Shown: one piece after another, positions 40,527-50,842 of the stretch
Layout: every line of letters starts with the position of its first letter
Numbering within the stretch: position 1 is the first letter of the stretch
DNA from: an uncultured Flavobacteriales bacterium
Lineage (GTDB): Bacteria; Bacteroidota; Bacteroidia; Flavobacteriales_F; PHOS-HE28
Direction: 5' to 3'
NCBI GenBank assembly: GCA_937872175.1
Contig: CALMPI010000050.1
Coordinates: 1 to 64,000, forward strand
DNA: 64,000 nt
The notes under the pieces: generated by a model
The model's input: the letters and a program-made list of their open reading frames with translations, nothing else
What the model was told of the DNA's origin: nothing
Databases searched by the model: none
Program-made: the position numbers and the translations under genes

Positions 40527-42007
40527 GGTTGCACAATGAGCTGTTGCGTAACAGGTCCGCTGGCTGCGCCCAGCAGCACCACGGCGTAGCTACCGGCCGG
40601 GACCTGTCGGGTATCCCAAAGGAGTTGGCCGGTCGCTGCGCTGATCGCGGCTCGATGCACTTCCCGGCCCATCAGATCACGGATCGAGATGGACGCGTTC
40701 GCAGGTTGCGGCCCCAGATCGTAGCGGACCACTACCCATGTACTGGCCGGATTGGGATGGATCAGCAGCGAAGCACCAGGCTCCTTGACCGGCACCTCCC
40801 GCACCCCCACGTTCAAGCCGTACAGCCGGCTCACGAAGCGCTGCGTGCTGTCGTTGACCGTGCCGTCGTCGTAGCCTACGAACGAGCCGTGGATGTAGTA
40901 GCCCCCATCCGGTGCAGGTACCATGTCGCGTATGCTCCCGTAGGTGAAGTTCATGTACGTGTAGGGGCCACCACCGTTGCCTCCGAGCGCAGTGGACAGG
41001 AGCTGCCCCGTAGTATCGGTGAGCACGAAGCCCCGCCGGACCAAGCCACCCACGCGATCGAAACCGCCGAGCAGCGCTATTCGCCCATCGCCCAAGGGGT
41101 GCACCGCCGTTACCGTGGCGCTCACTCCGTCGAGGGTATCGATCTCGAAGGAGAGGTGATTGTTGAAGGTAGGATCGAGGGTGCCGTTGGGCATCAACCG
41201 GATCAAATGCAGTGTGTCAGGATCACCGGTCATCTGAAACCGACCTGCAGCCAAGATCCGGCCATCATCCAGAAGGTGACATCCATACGCTTGACCCCAA
41301 TAAATGTTGGTGCTGAAACTCGTATCCAAGGCCCCATCGGGATGGACGCGAAAAATGCGACCAGCAGGCTGGCCTTCGTAAGTGGTGAAGATGCCGCTGA
41401 GCAGGAACTTGCCATCGGGCAGGGGATGGATGAAGTCGATGCTGCCATCGCATTTGCGGTGCGTGGCCGTGGTGTCCAGGTATCCGGTGTTGGAGAACCA
41501 CACCAGGCTGTAGAAGCCCTCGAAGCCTCGGATGCTGTCGCTGAGCACATGCACCCCGGTCATCAGCACCCGGCCATCGGGGTACACGTGGTAGTCGCCG
41601 CCTTGGCCAGGACTGAAATACGGGCCGTTCGTCATGAGAATGAAGCTGGGGTCGAGCTCACCAGCCCCATCCATTCTGCGAACGAGCGAGGTCGTACCAA
41701 CATAATAGCCCGACGACCAGGGTGTTATCTTGGTGCCGCCTGGTGCACCAAAGTTCCAACTAGGATCAAGGGATCCATTCGACAACAATCGGGCTAAGGG
41801 CCATTCATCGACCACCCCATTGAACTTCAGGCGACCAGATATCAATAGTCTTCCATCTGGCATGATGGCCATGGAATTCACATTCCGCGATTCCAACGAG
41901 GTGCGGAACGAGGTGTCCAGATCGAAGGGCAGCTGGGCGCTGCCCAGCGTGGCCGCAGAAGCGGCCACGCTGAACAGCACTGCCCGAAGGATCCAGGGGC
42001 GAATCAT
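40523..42007 (-). CDS. delta-60 repeat propeller protein with T9SS sorting domain (paralogue A)
   Basis: A 494-residue paralogue of the neighbouring genes. The signal peptide (RAVLFSVAASAATLGSAQ) and first 28 residues are identical to paralogue B except at the border. Delta-60 units include VNSMAIMPDGRLLISGRL, HVYPDGRVLMTGVHV, LDDGRILAAGRF and LMPNGTLDPTFNNHL. The T9SS type A domain is LLIHPNPASTWVVVRYDL to VTQQLIVQP. The start overlaps the stop of the orphan sorting-domain frame (ATGA). Confidence 0.85.
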   Translation of the reverse strand: MIRPWILRAVLFSVAASAATLGSAQLPFDLDTSFRTSLESRNVNSMAIMPDGRLLISGRLKFNGVVDEWPLARLLSNGSLDPSWNFGAPGGTKITPWSSGYYVGTTSLVRRMDGAGELDPSFILMTNGPYFSPGQGGDYHVYPDGRVLMTGVHVLSDSIRGFEGFYSLVWFSNTGYLDTTATHRKCDGSIDFIHPLPDGKFLLSGIFTTYEGQPAGRIFRVHPDGALDTSFSTNIYWGQAYGCHLLDDGRILAAGRFQMTGDPDTLHLIRLMPNGTLDPTFNNHLSFEIDTLDGVSATVTAVHPLGDGRIALLGGFDRVGGLVRRGFVLTDTTGQLLSTALGGNGGGPYTYMNFTYGSIRDMVPAPDGGYYIHGSFVGYDDGTVNDSTQRFVSRLYGLNVGVREVPVKEPGASLLIHPNPASTWVVVRYDLGPQPANASISIRDLMGREVHRAAISAATGQLLWDTRQVPAGSYAVVLLGAASGPVTQQLIVQP

Positions 42008-42441
42008 TGAATGATGAGCTTTTGTGTGTCCACCTGTTCTCCGTTCACGATGAGCTCAACGCCATAGGCGCCCGCCTGGAGGTGGCGTGCATCGATCAGG
42101 TGCTGACCTTGAAGCTGGGCGAGTCGAACACGAAAGACCTGTCTACCTGTCACGTCCGTGACCATGATCCATGCGTTCTCTGCACTGCCGATGGCATAGT
42201 CCATTGCGACCCAGGCGTTGCTCGGATTTGGGTACACGCTCAGCGTATTCACCGGTGCTTCCTCCGCTGGATCGTATGCGACTTGCAGCATTCGTGGGCC
42301 CAACTCCCCGCCGGTGAGCGGTGCCGCGCACCGGTCGTAGCCGAAGCACAACAGGTTCTGCGCCCAAACGGCAGGCCGGTCCTGCGCTCCGTCCACGAGC
42401 GCCTCCAGCGCGTCCTGTTCGGCCGGTGTAAGCCCGGCCAT
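42004..42441 (-). pseudogene. orphan T9SS sorting domain, duplicated 3' end of the large beta-helix gene
   Basis: An open frame of 145 codons from ATG 42441 (MAGLTPAEQDALEALVDGAQ) to TGA 42004, almost identical in DNA to 43910-44350, the 3' end of the large gene. Differences are a handful of substitutions (for example CF-G-YD versus CF-V-YD). It lacks a signal peptide, so its sorting domain (VYPNPSNAWVAMDY to KLIIQ) could not be used unless fused. It starts 14 nt after the stop of paralogue B. Most likely a duplication remnant that may still be translated by coupling. Confidence 0.8.
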
Positions 42442-42455
42442 GGTGCGTTGGCCGC

Positions 42456-43913
42456 TTACGGCTCCACGATCAGCGTTCGGCTCCATTTGCGGTGGGTTTC
42501 GTCGGTGATCTGGATCACATAGGGCCCGGCGGGCAGGCCGGCGAGGTCCAGGACGGCCTCGGTACCGTTTTGGGCGGAGCGGTGTACCTCGCGACCTGTG
42601 ATGTCGATCAGGCGTAACTGGTAGCTTCCCGGCTTTGCCCACCGCACTGTCGCGTGCGTGTTCGTCGGGTTGGGGAACAACACCAGCTGCAATGGTTCCT
42701 CCACCTCCCGCACCCCCACATCCAAGCCGTACAACCGGCTCACGAAGCGCTGTTGGGGATCGTTGGTGGTGCCGTCGTCGTAGCCGATGTACTGCCCATG
42801 GATATACCAGTTGCCTTGGGCATCCGGTACCATGCCGAATGTGGCATGCCAGTTCACCTCGAGGAAATCGTCATAGTAATTCCCACAACCACTGCCTGAG
42901 AATGGTGAACTAAGCAGTTGCCCATTGGCATCCAGCATGGCAATGCCGCGTCTAGGTTCGCCATCCACCTGGAAAAAGGTTCCGTGTAGGACGATACGTC
43001 CATCAGGTAATAGCGTGTGCCGCAGGTATAGTAAGTTGCCATAGTTCACGTCGGGGGCGTCAAGGTCATTGTTGAACGTCGGATCGAGATCCCCATTGAA
43101 CATCAGGCGCACCATGCGCAGTGTGTCGGGCAGCCCGGTGCGTTTCAAGGAGCCGGACACCAGTATCCTTCCGTCGGGGAGGGTGGTGAAGGCATTGGCC
43201 TCGCCCCAGGTGAAGTCGGTTTGGAAGGTGGTGTCCAGTGCGCCATCCGGGTGTACGCGGAAGATGTGGGGGCAGGGTTGTCCATCGTACTGCGTGATCC
43301 ATCCGCTGCACAGGAACTTGCCATCGGGCTGCTGCTCGATCTCGTAGATGGGCCCATTGGCATTGCGGTGTTGCGCTGTGGTGTCCAGGTGGCCCGTGTT
43401 GGTGAACCAGACCAGTTCGTGCGAGCCCATGAACCCGCGGATGGAATCGGTGAGGATGTGGGAGCCCGTGAACAGTACGCTGCCATCCGGATAGATGTGG
43501 TAGTCTCCGCCTTGGCCACTGGAGAAGTACGGCCCCAGATTGAGATTGATGAATCCCGGATCCAATGCACCACTGGTATCCAGCCGTTGCACCGTCTGGC
43601 CACCCGTCACATAATACTTGCCGTTCCACTCGGTCAGCTTGCCTCCGCCATAGGTATATGGGTACCAGGTTCTGCGCGCCCCGGAGCTGGATAGTTTCAC
43701 TGTGCCTCGATCACCGATATCGCCGCTGAACCTGATCAGACCCGAGAGGAGGAGGTCACCATCCGGAAGAATGGCAATGGAGTTCACATTGCTCTGGGTG
43801 ATCAATGTGCGGAACGAAGTATCCAGCTCGAAGGGCAGCTGGGCGCTGCCCAGCGTGGCCGCAGAAGCGGCCACGCTGAACAGCACTGCCCGAAGGATCC
43901 AGGGGCGAATCAT
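42456..43913 (-). CDS. delta-60 repeat propeller protein with T9SS sorting domain (paralogue B)
   Basis: A 485-residue secreted paralogue. It has the same signal peptide as paralogue A, then repeats such as VNSIAILPDGDLLLSGLI, IYPDGSVLFTGSH, QPDGKFLCSGWIT, LPDGRILVSGSLK and LMFNGDLDPTFNNDL. The linker LYGLDVGVREVEEPLQL leads to the sorting domain (LFPNPTNTHATVRWAKPG to SRTLIVEP). The ATG overlaps the stop of the large beta-helix gene. Function unknown. Confidence 0.85.
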   Translation of the reverse strand: MIRPWILRAVLFSVAASAATLGSAQLPFELDTSFRTLITQSNVNSIAILPDGDLLLSGLIRFSGDIGDRGTVKLSSSGARRTWYPYTYGGGKLTEWNGKYYVTGGQTVQRLDTSGALDPGFINLNLGPYFSSGQGGDYHIYPDGSVLFTGSHILTDSIRGFMGSHELVWFTNTGHLDTTAQHRNANGPIYEIEQQPDGKFLCSGWITQYDGQPCPHIFRVHPDGALDTTFQTDFTWGEANAFTTLPDGRILVSGSLKRTGLPDTLRMVRLMFNGDLDPTFNNDLDAPDVNYGNLLYLRHTLLPDGRIVLHGTFFQVDGEPRRGIAMLDANGQLLSSPFSGSGCGNYYDDFLEVNWHATFGMVPDAQGNWYIHGQYIGYDDGTTNDPQQRFVSRLYGLDVGVREVEEPLQLVLFPNPTNTHATVRWAKPGSYQLRLIDITGREVHRSAQNGTEAVLDLAGLPAGPYVIQITDETHRKWSRTLIVEP

Positions 43914-46900
43914 TGAATGATGAGCTTTTGTGTGTCCACCTGTTCTCCGTTCACGATGAGCTCAACGCCATAGGCGCCCGCCTGGAGGTGGCGTGCATCG
44001 ATCAGGTGCTGACCTTGAAGCTGGGCGAGTCGAACACGAAAGACCTGTCTACCTGTCACGTCCGTGACCATGATCCATGCGTTCTCTGCACTGCCGATGG
44101 CATAGTCCATTGCGACCCAGGCGTTGCTCGGATTTGGGTACACGCTCAGCGTATTCACCGGTGCTTCCTCCGCTGGATCGTATGCGACTTGCAGCATTCG
44201 TGGGCCCAACTCCCCGCCGGTGAGCGGTGCCGCGCACCGGTCGTACACGAAGCACAACAGGTTCCGGGCCCAAACGGCGGGCCGGTCATGCGCTCCGTCC
44301 ACGAGCGCTTCCAGCGCGTCCTGTTCGGCCGGTGTAAGCCCGGCCATGGTGCGGCCGCTGCCCACGATCTGCTGGCAGAACGCGATCATATCCAGCATCC
44401 GCTGGCGCTCCATCACATCCGGTCCGCGCAGTTCGTGTTCCACGGGAATGTTCTCCACCACTGCGTTGGCCGCGGTGTACTGGCCCTGCTGCAGGTAGGT
44501 GAGGGCCTCACTGTAGCGTGCGGCGGGTGTGCGCACCTGCTGCCACGCCCAGCGCAGGCTGTCGGTATCGTCGTGAAGGGTGTCCGCACGGTAGTGCTCC
44601 AGCAGGTCGTGGGCATGCTGGGTCATGCCGGCGTGTGCATGGGCCATGGTGCCGAGCAGGGTGCTGCGGTAGTTCAGCTCCTCCCAACTGGCGTACACCA
44701 TGTTCAGCAGGTAGGCGGGCAGCGGGTGGCCGCTCTCTTCCTGCATCCAAGGCACGAAGCCTTCCTGCTTGGTGGCATCCGGGTTCGCTACCAGTACCTC
44801 CGTCACCATGGCCGCGGGCATCACATTGCGCATCACCATCTCCTTCAGGGCCGTGGTGCTCACAAAGGGGCTCAGCGCCATGAGGTGGTCGCGCAGTTGC
44901 CAGGCGTCCTGCGGCCAGCTGCTCATGATCTCCAGCACCACCTCATCGGTGCTGCCACCGTCCAGCAACTGGTCGTAGAGATAACGGGTGTTGCCATAGG
45001 TCAGTTTCTCCGCCTGCAGCTCGCTCTTTACCTCCTCGGCTTCCATGATCGACCGCACTCCGCGCGGCCGGTAGCTGCGCACAGGACAGGGATCGCCAGG
45101 GGCCGGCGGCAGGGCTTGTTTCGCCACATACCCGATGGTATAGCATAGGGGTTCGTCAGCTGCGGTTTGCCCGTAGAAGTAGTTGAGCAGGGCGTAGGTG
45201 CTGGTGCGCTCGTAATCCCATTCGTCCACCCCGCAGCTTTGGTCGAACACGTTGGCACCGGGCCGGGTGGGCACACCGTTCAGCAGGGGCGGGTGGCCTT
45301 GGAAGGTGCGGATGGAATGGAGCCCTTGTGGACCGGGATCGGAGGTCACCTTCCTATCCCAGAGGTTTACTTGGTTCCCGACGTTGGTGTTGCAGAGCAG
45401 CTGTAGACCCATGAAGTCGCTTTGCCCACCGCTGGTCTCGGCGCAGATGCCCTCGCCGATGAAGGCCCGCTCAAGGCCGGTGGCCGTGTTCCGCCGCACC
45501 ACATCGTTGTGCGCTCCACTGTAGCCGATCACGATGCCTTCGGTCTCCGTATGGTTGCCGGTTTGGGCCAAGGTGTTGTCCTCCACGATGAAGCCGTGGC
45601 TTCGGAAGGAGTAGAGGCCGCGGTGCCGGTCATCCCAGCCGAATTCTAGGGGCAAATTCGTCAAGGCCGTCACCACGCTGTTCCCCAAGGTGAACGCGCT
45701 CCGCGTGACGCGGTAGCCCACCACACCGCTGGCATAGACCCCGCACACGTTCGCATCGAAGGCGGCGCGGTCCACCACGAAGGCGCGGCTGGTGATGCTG
45801 GTGAGCGCGTGGATGCCGTGGTCGAGGCCGGTGAAGGTGCTGGGGTCGTAGCTGCCGGCCGGGCATTCCTGGCCCAGCGGCACGATCGTGTTGCACTTCT
45901 CGCGCACCTCGTAGTGGGCATCGAGGCTGTAGATGCCATAGCCCCGTTCGTGGCTGTTGGTCTCGCCCCGCAGGTTCTCGAAGGTGCAACCCGTGAAGGG
46001 AATGCCGTCCACATGCCACAGGTAGGCGTGGTGCTTGAAGTCGAGCGCCACGGGGTAGCTATTGTCGATGGAGAAGGTGCACTCCCTGAAGCTGCTGCGG
46101 TTGCGCACCGGCACGCCCGTGCCGGGCTGGCTTCCTTGGTAGGGCATGAACTGCACGGCGGTGCGGCAGTTGCGGAAGGTGGTGTTGGTGCAGCGCACCA
46201 CGCCACCGCTGGTGAAGCCGTTGATGGATCCGCCCAGCCGCTCGGCCGTGAGGATGCCCACCTCGGCCTTCCACACCTGGGAGTTGAGCAGCACCAGTTC
46301 GCCCTGGTAGGTGGGATGGGAGCCACCGTACTGATGCTGCGTGATGGTGCCGGTGACCTCGATGCCCTTCCACTGCTCCCCGGGGCACGCGCTGGTGAAG
46401 GTGCAGTTGGTGCAGGTGAGGCTGGCGCCGGGGTCGATGATGAGGGCGCCGTCGGCGCTGAAGGCGAAGGTGAGGTCCTGGGCGGTGATGTGAGCGCCGG
46501 CCGCCAGCCGAAGTTCCTTGTTGAAGAGGATGGGGGCGTAGGTATCGCAGAAGGGATTATCACCCGGTGACCAGGTCGCCGTGCCCGCATCGATCGTCCG
46601 GGAGTCATCCTTGGCGATGAGCAAGGGCCCGCAGCATCCAGGGCTTCGCAGTTCATCGAGATGGGTATCTCCGCGCACCCTGCTGTTCAGCAGGCGGTAT
46701 TCCACGCCGTCGAGAAAGGGGCGCGTGGCGGGCTGTGCGACGCCGATCACCGGGTCGACCCAGTTGGCCGCGTTGGGTTGATCGGGATCCCTGAGGCAGG
46801 CCAGGCGGTGTCCGCCAAGGCCATCGGCCAGCACAGCGTATACCGCCCACCCGTTGCCGTCCGGGGCGATGTTGAGCTCGAGTTCCCCATCGACCGTAGG

Positions 46901-48203
46901 CAGGCTGCCGGGCTGTCCGTTGAGGATCAGCCATTGCACGCCCGACCCAATGCCCAGGTCCAGGTCGATGTATCCGAGATGCGAGGGGGAGGTATTGCTC
47001 GTGGACGATTTCTGGAAGTAGATGTACCTCCCATTGGGCGAGAACTCCAAGCCGCCGCAACGGGGGATGTCGACGAGCGTGCCGTAGGGGTCCGTCGGAG
47101 CAGGCGTGTAGGTCACCGCGTAGTTGTCGATCTGGTACAGCCGGGGCCAGCTCGGATCGGCGATCCGGGGCATGGTCGGGACGGTGTTCTGTATTCCGCT
47201 CAGGTCGAAGCGCCACACGCCGACCGCGACGATATTGATGTCCGGTACCGGGTCAACGAACCGAAGTGCGTGGCTGTACGCCACGACCAGTTCGCTGCCG
47301 TCCTGCTGCACCTCCAGCTCGCCCTTGGCCGATCGGGTCCTGTCGAGCAGGCCGGCCGCGATCACATCCTCGGTGCCCAGGTATCGAGGACCGGTCGGGG
47401 TCCACAGGAGTTTGGTCAGGTGGTCCTCCGAATTGATGACCATCACATGGAGATCGCTGTTCTGCAAGCGCACCACATCCATGTGGATCGCGTCGGAGTA
47501 GCCCTCATCGTCCAGCGGTAGCTCAATGCGATGCAGGTAGAAGCTCTCCGGCGTTCCCATTGTATTGAGCACCTCCTCCACCGGCGTTCCTACGTCCGTG
47601 CTTGTGAACGCAAAGTCATCCAGGTAGGCATCGTCGCTGGGGCCTATGAACCGGCCCATTATGGTGATGTTGTTCGTGGTGTATTCGACCAGGTCCGACG
47701 GTAGCGTCAGGTCCAACACGCCGAAGTCGATGGACATTTCCTGGTTCTGGTTGAACTGGCGTGTGGTGACCACGTAGAACCGGAGGCAGCTTCCGGGCAC
47801 GGGGAAGAACAGGATCTCGCTGGATCCCTTTTCCAGACAGACCTGGCAATCCGCATCGGCCTCGTCGGCGAGGAGTCGACCTTTGCGGTCGTAGATGCGA
47901 CCATCCACGGCAAAGAAGAGCACCTCACCCGCTTCATCCACTTGCACGTTCTGCGAGAACTGGGCCACCTGGCCTTGGAATTCGTAGGCGTTGTCGATGA
48001 GCGGATCATCGCACTGCGGGAGGTTCCGTAGCACCGGGCCGCTCTGTGCAACCGTTCGGAAATCGACCACCTGTCCGCCCATCATCCACAAGGGGTCGAG
48101 GTCCTGTGCATGCAGCCCGCTTACTGCGAGCGGGTCATTGACAAGGGGGGGGGGTAAGCAAAGCCGCCACCAGCGCGGCTTTCAGCGGTAGTGTCCGGTC
48201 CAT
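43910..48203 (-). CDS. large T9SS cargo protein with beta-helix region; signal peptide out of frame by a G10 tract
   Basis: About 1,430 codons. The ATG at 48203 begins MDRTLPLKAALVAALLTPP, a good signal peptide, but the run of ten G (plus strand 48145-48154) puts the frame into a stop at 48135-48137. With nine or twelve bases the frame continues as LVNDPLAVSGLHAQDLDPLW into the long body. Body: N-terminal propeller-like region (to about residue 540), a right-handed beta-helix-like region rich in CTNTTFRNC/TFTGLDHGIHAL motifs (about 540-1000), a helical stretch, and a T9SS type A domain ending KLIIQ. First gene of the operon. Phase variation or a sequencing error are both possible. Confidence 0.8.
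48145..48154 (+). repeat. G10 homopolymer in a signal-peptide codon region
   Basis: Ten consecutive G on the plus strand (C10 in the mRNA sense), about 17 codons into the large T9SS gene, exactly where the reading frame breaks. The remaining sequence to fabI (48204-48432) shows only the weak element TACCTTCC at 48246-48253. Confidence 0.9.
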
Positions 48204-48432
48204 GATCGTTCGGTTGTTGGGTTTGAATGAACTGCGGAGGACGGTGGAAGGTACAACGATAGCGTGACCAGCCCATGCGCTGATCGATCATCCTTCCCAT
48301 TTTCCTGCTCGGATATACCGGTCCGGTCGCTGCGCGCCCCGATCTGCTGCACAGACCTGTCTGCGGGCCGTGCACACATGACCGCACACGCTCCATCCCG
48401 GCCCTCCATCCACCCACTCCCGCCCGAACGGC

Positions 48433-48440
48433 TATTTTCG
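48433..48440 (+). promoter_or_regulatory. -7 promoter element for fabI (TATTTTCG)
   Basis: TATTTTCG, 18 nt before the ATG at 48459; TTCG variant. Confidence 0.45.
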
Positions 48441-48458
48441 ACCCCTCAACCTGTACGC

Positions 48459-49274
48459 ATGGCCTACGGACTCCTCAGCGGCAAGCGCGGCATCATCACC
48501 GGCGCCCTCAACGACCAGAGCATCGCGTGGAAGGTGGCCGAGCTGGCCCACGCCGAAGGCGCGCGCTTCGTGCTCACCAACGCGCCCGTGGCCATGCGCA
48601 TGGGCGAGATCAAGAAGCTGGCCGACACCACCGGCGCCCCGGTGATCCCCGCCGATGCCACCAACGATGCCGACCTGGAGAAGCTCTTCACCGAGAGCGC
48701 CCAGCAGCTCGGCGGCCCGGCCGACTTCGTGCTTCACAGCATCGGCATGAGCCCCAACGTGCGCAAGGGCCGGCCCTACAACGACCTCAACTACGACTGG
48801 TACAAGCAGACCCTGGACGTGAGCGCCATGAGCCTGCACCGCATGTTGCAGGCCGCCGAAAAGGCCGGCGCCCTGGCCGATGGCGGCAGCGTGGTGGCCC
48901 TCACCTACATCGCCGCTCAGCGCGTGTTCCCCGACTACGGTGACATGGCCGATGCCAAGGCCCTGCTGGAGAGCATCACCCGCAGCTGGGGCTACCGCCT
49001 GGGCCGCGAGAAACGCATCCGCGTGAACACCGTGAGCCAGAGCCCCACCATGACCACGGCCGGCAGCGGCATCAAGGGCTTCGACGGCTTCTTCGGCTTC
49101 GCCCAGGCCATGAGCCCGCTGGGCAACGCCCCGGCCGAGGACTGCGCCCGCTTCTGCCTCACCCTCTTCAGCGACCTCACCCGCTACGTCACCATGCAGA
49201 ACCTCTACCACGACGGCGGGTTCAGCACCACCGGCGTCACCCCCGAGGTGATGGCCAAGTTCACCGGCGAGTAG
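48459..49274 (+). CDS. fabI: enoyl-ACP reductase (NADH)
   Basis: A 271-residue short-chain dehydrogenase-type enzyme that reduces enoyl-ACP in the last step of fatty acid elongation. FabI features: GLLSGKRGIITGALNDQSIAW (dinucleotide-binding loop with the FabI-type insertion), VLHSIGMSPN, the active-site YGDMADAK (Tyr-x6-Lys spacing), and RVNTVSQSPTMTTAGSGI. Length normal. The start MAYGLL is preferred; the frame is open upstream without homology. Confidence 0.94.
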   Translation: MAYGLLSGKRGIITGALNDQSIAWKVAELAHAEGARFVLTNAPVAMRMGEIKKLADTTGAPVIPADATNDADLEKLFTESAQQLGGPADFVLHSIGMSPNVRKGRPYNDLNYDWYKQTLDVSAMSLHRMLQAAEKAGALADGGSVVALTYIAAQRVFPDYGDMADAKALLESITRSWGYRLGREKRIRVNTVSQSPTMTTAGSGIKGFDGFFGFAQAMSPLGNAPAEDCARFCLTLFSDLTRYVTMQNLYHDGGFSTTGVTPEVMAKFTGE

Positions 49275-49312
49275 CGCTCGTGCGCCTCGCGGGGTCACCC
49301 AACCAACACCCC

Positions 49313-50779
49313 ATGCGCCTTCCCGTCCGCCTCCTTTCCGCGCTGGCCGGCCTTTCGCTGGCCTTGGCCACAACCGCCCAGACCGAAGGGCCCTCCTTCA
49401 CCGTCACCGGCGCCGGCATCGCCACCACGCTGGCCTCGGACTACCAGAGCATCGGCATCAACCCGGCCAACCTGGGCTGGGACCTGAAGTACGAGGACCC
49501 GCGCTTCGTCTTCGGCCTGCTGGAGGGTGCCTATTCCATCCACACCACGGGCGTTTCGCGCAAGGTGCTGCGGAAGGACATGCTGCGCGACTTCGACCGC
49601 ACCTTCACCGGCAACGAGCAGGCCGCCGCCGCGGACAACTTCGGCCAGGCCGACCTGGCCCTGAACGCCGACATGCGCCTGCTGGGCTTCAGCTTCCTGA
49701 ACGACGACGCGGGCGGCTTCGCCATCAGCATCGGCGACCGGTTCCAGTGGGACAGCTACTACAACGGCACCACCAGCGACCTGCTCTTCCTGGGCCGCCG
49801 CGCACCCTACTTCACCCACCTGGAGCTGGCCGACGGCACGGTGATCGCCAACCGCCCCGACCTGGGGGCGGACACGCTGGCGCTGGTGCGCCGCGGCTTC
49901 GTGGAGCCCGGCGAGGGCCTGCGCATCAGCCAGCTGATGGGCGATACCCGCATGACACTGAGCTGGACGCGGGAGTACGCCTTCTCGTGGGGCCGCCGCC
50001 TGTTCACCACAGGCACGGTGGAGTGGCACGGTGGCATCGGCTTCCGCTACCTGCAGGGCTTCGCGCACATCGACATCGGCGAGAAGGACGGCCGCTGGCA
50101 GGCCTTCAGTGCCTTGAGCCCGGTGTTCGACGTGGACTACGGCACGGCCGCCGCCAGCAATCCGAGCACCGTGGGCGGCAGCGGGCTGCGCAGCGTGGGG
50201 CGCGGCTTCAGTGGCGACGTGGGCATCAGTGCGGTGTACAAGGACCGCCTGAAGGTGGGCGTCGCCGCCACGGGCCTGGGCTCCATGACGTGGGATGGCA
50301 ACGCGTACAGCGCCAAGGACGACACGCTGTACACGCTCGACAGCCCCGGCTTCACCAGCTACAACTTCTTCGACCAGGCCGAGGTGATCACCTCCGAACT
50401 GGGCATCCTCAACTGGGAGGGCCTGGCCGAGAAGCGCGTGGCCACCCCGGGCCTGCTGCGTGTGGGAGCCAGCTACGTGGTGCCCGACAAGGCCGAGGTG
50501 GGCATCGACATGGTGCTGCCGCTGAACGATGTGCCCGGTACCATCGCCAGGCCGCAATTCAGCGTGGGCGGTGAGTACAGCCCGGTGAAGTTCCTCACCC
50601 TGCAGGCCGGCGTGGTCACGGGTGGCAACTACGACACCCGCCTGCCCATGGGCCTGCTCTTCCGCCTGCCCTCGGGCCAGTGGGAGGGCGGTTTCGCCAG
50701 CCGCGACATGCTGTCCTTCTTCAGCCAGGACACGCCCACGGTCTCCCTGGCGATGGGCATCCTGCGGTTCCGCATCTGA
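49313..50779 (+). CDS. DUF5723-like outer membrane protein
   Basis: A 488-residue exported protein. The signal peptide ends ATTAQ. Family-typical features: GIATTLASDYQSIGINPANLGW near the N-terminus, many aromatic beta strands, and a terminal strand VSLAMGILRFRI. DUF5723 proteins are predicted outer membrane barrels of unknown role in Bacteroidota. The ATG at 49313 was chosen. It follows fabI by 38 nt and may be co-transcribed. Confidence 0.78.
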   Translation: MRLPVRLLSALAGLSLALATTAQTEGPSFTVTGAGIATTLASDYQSIGINPANLGWDLKYEDPRFVFGLLEGAYSIHTTGVSRKVLRKDMLRDFDRTFTGNEQAAAADNFGQADLALNADMRLLGFSFLNDDAGGFAISIGDRFQWDSYYNGTTSDLLFLGRRAPYFTHLELADGTVIANRPDLGADTLALVRRGFVEPGEGLRISQLMGDTRMTLSWTREYAFSWGRRLFTTGTVEWHGGIGFRYLQGFAHIDIGEKDGRWQAFSALSPVFDVDYGTAAASNPSTVGGSGLRSVGRGFSGDVGISAVYKDRLKVGVAATGLGSMTWDGNAYSAKDDTLYTLDSPGFTSYNFFDQAEVITSELGILNWEGLAEKRVATPGLLRVGASYVVPDKAEVGIDMVLPLNDVPGTIARPQFSVGGEYSPVKFLTLQAGVVTGGNYDTRLPMGLLFRLPSGQWEGGFASRDMLSFFSQDTPTVSLAMGILRFRI

Positions 50780-50828
50780 GGGGCGCCATAAAGAACCCCA
50801 CGGGGATCGACGGCGGGGCGCCACCGCC

Positions 50829-50836
50829 TATTTTCG
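50829..50836 (+). promoter_or_regulatory. -7 promoter element (TATTTTCG), leaderless type
   Basis: TATTTTCG, 6 nt before the ATG at 50843. Confidence 0.45.
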
Positions 50837-50842
50837 TGCGCC

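Noticed and set aside
50780-50836. Terminator built from two GGGGCGCC words
   Set aside because: The words are each self-complementary and far apart, the stem would be short, and there is no U tract.
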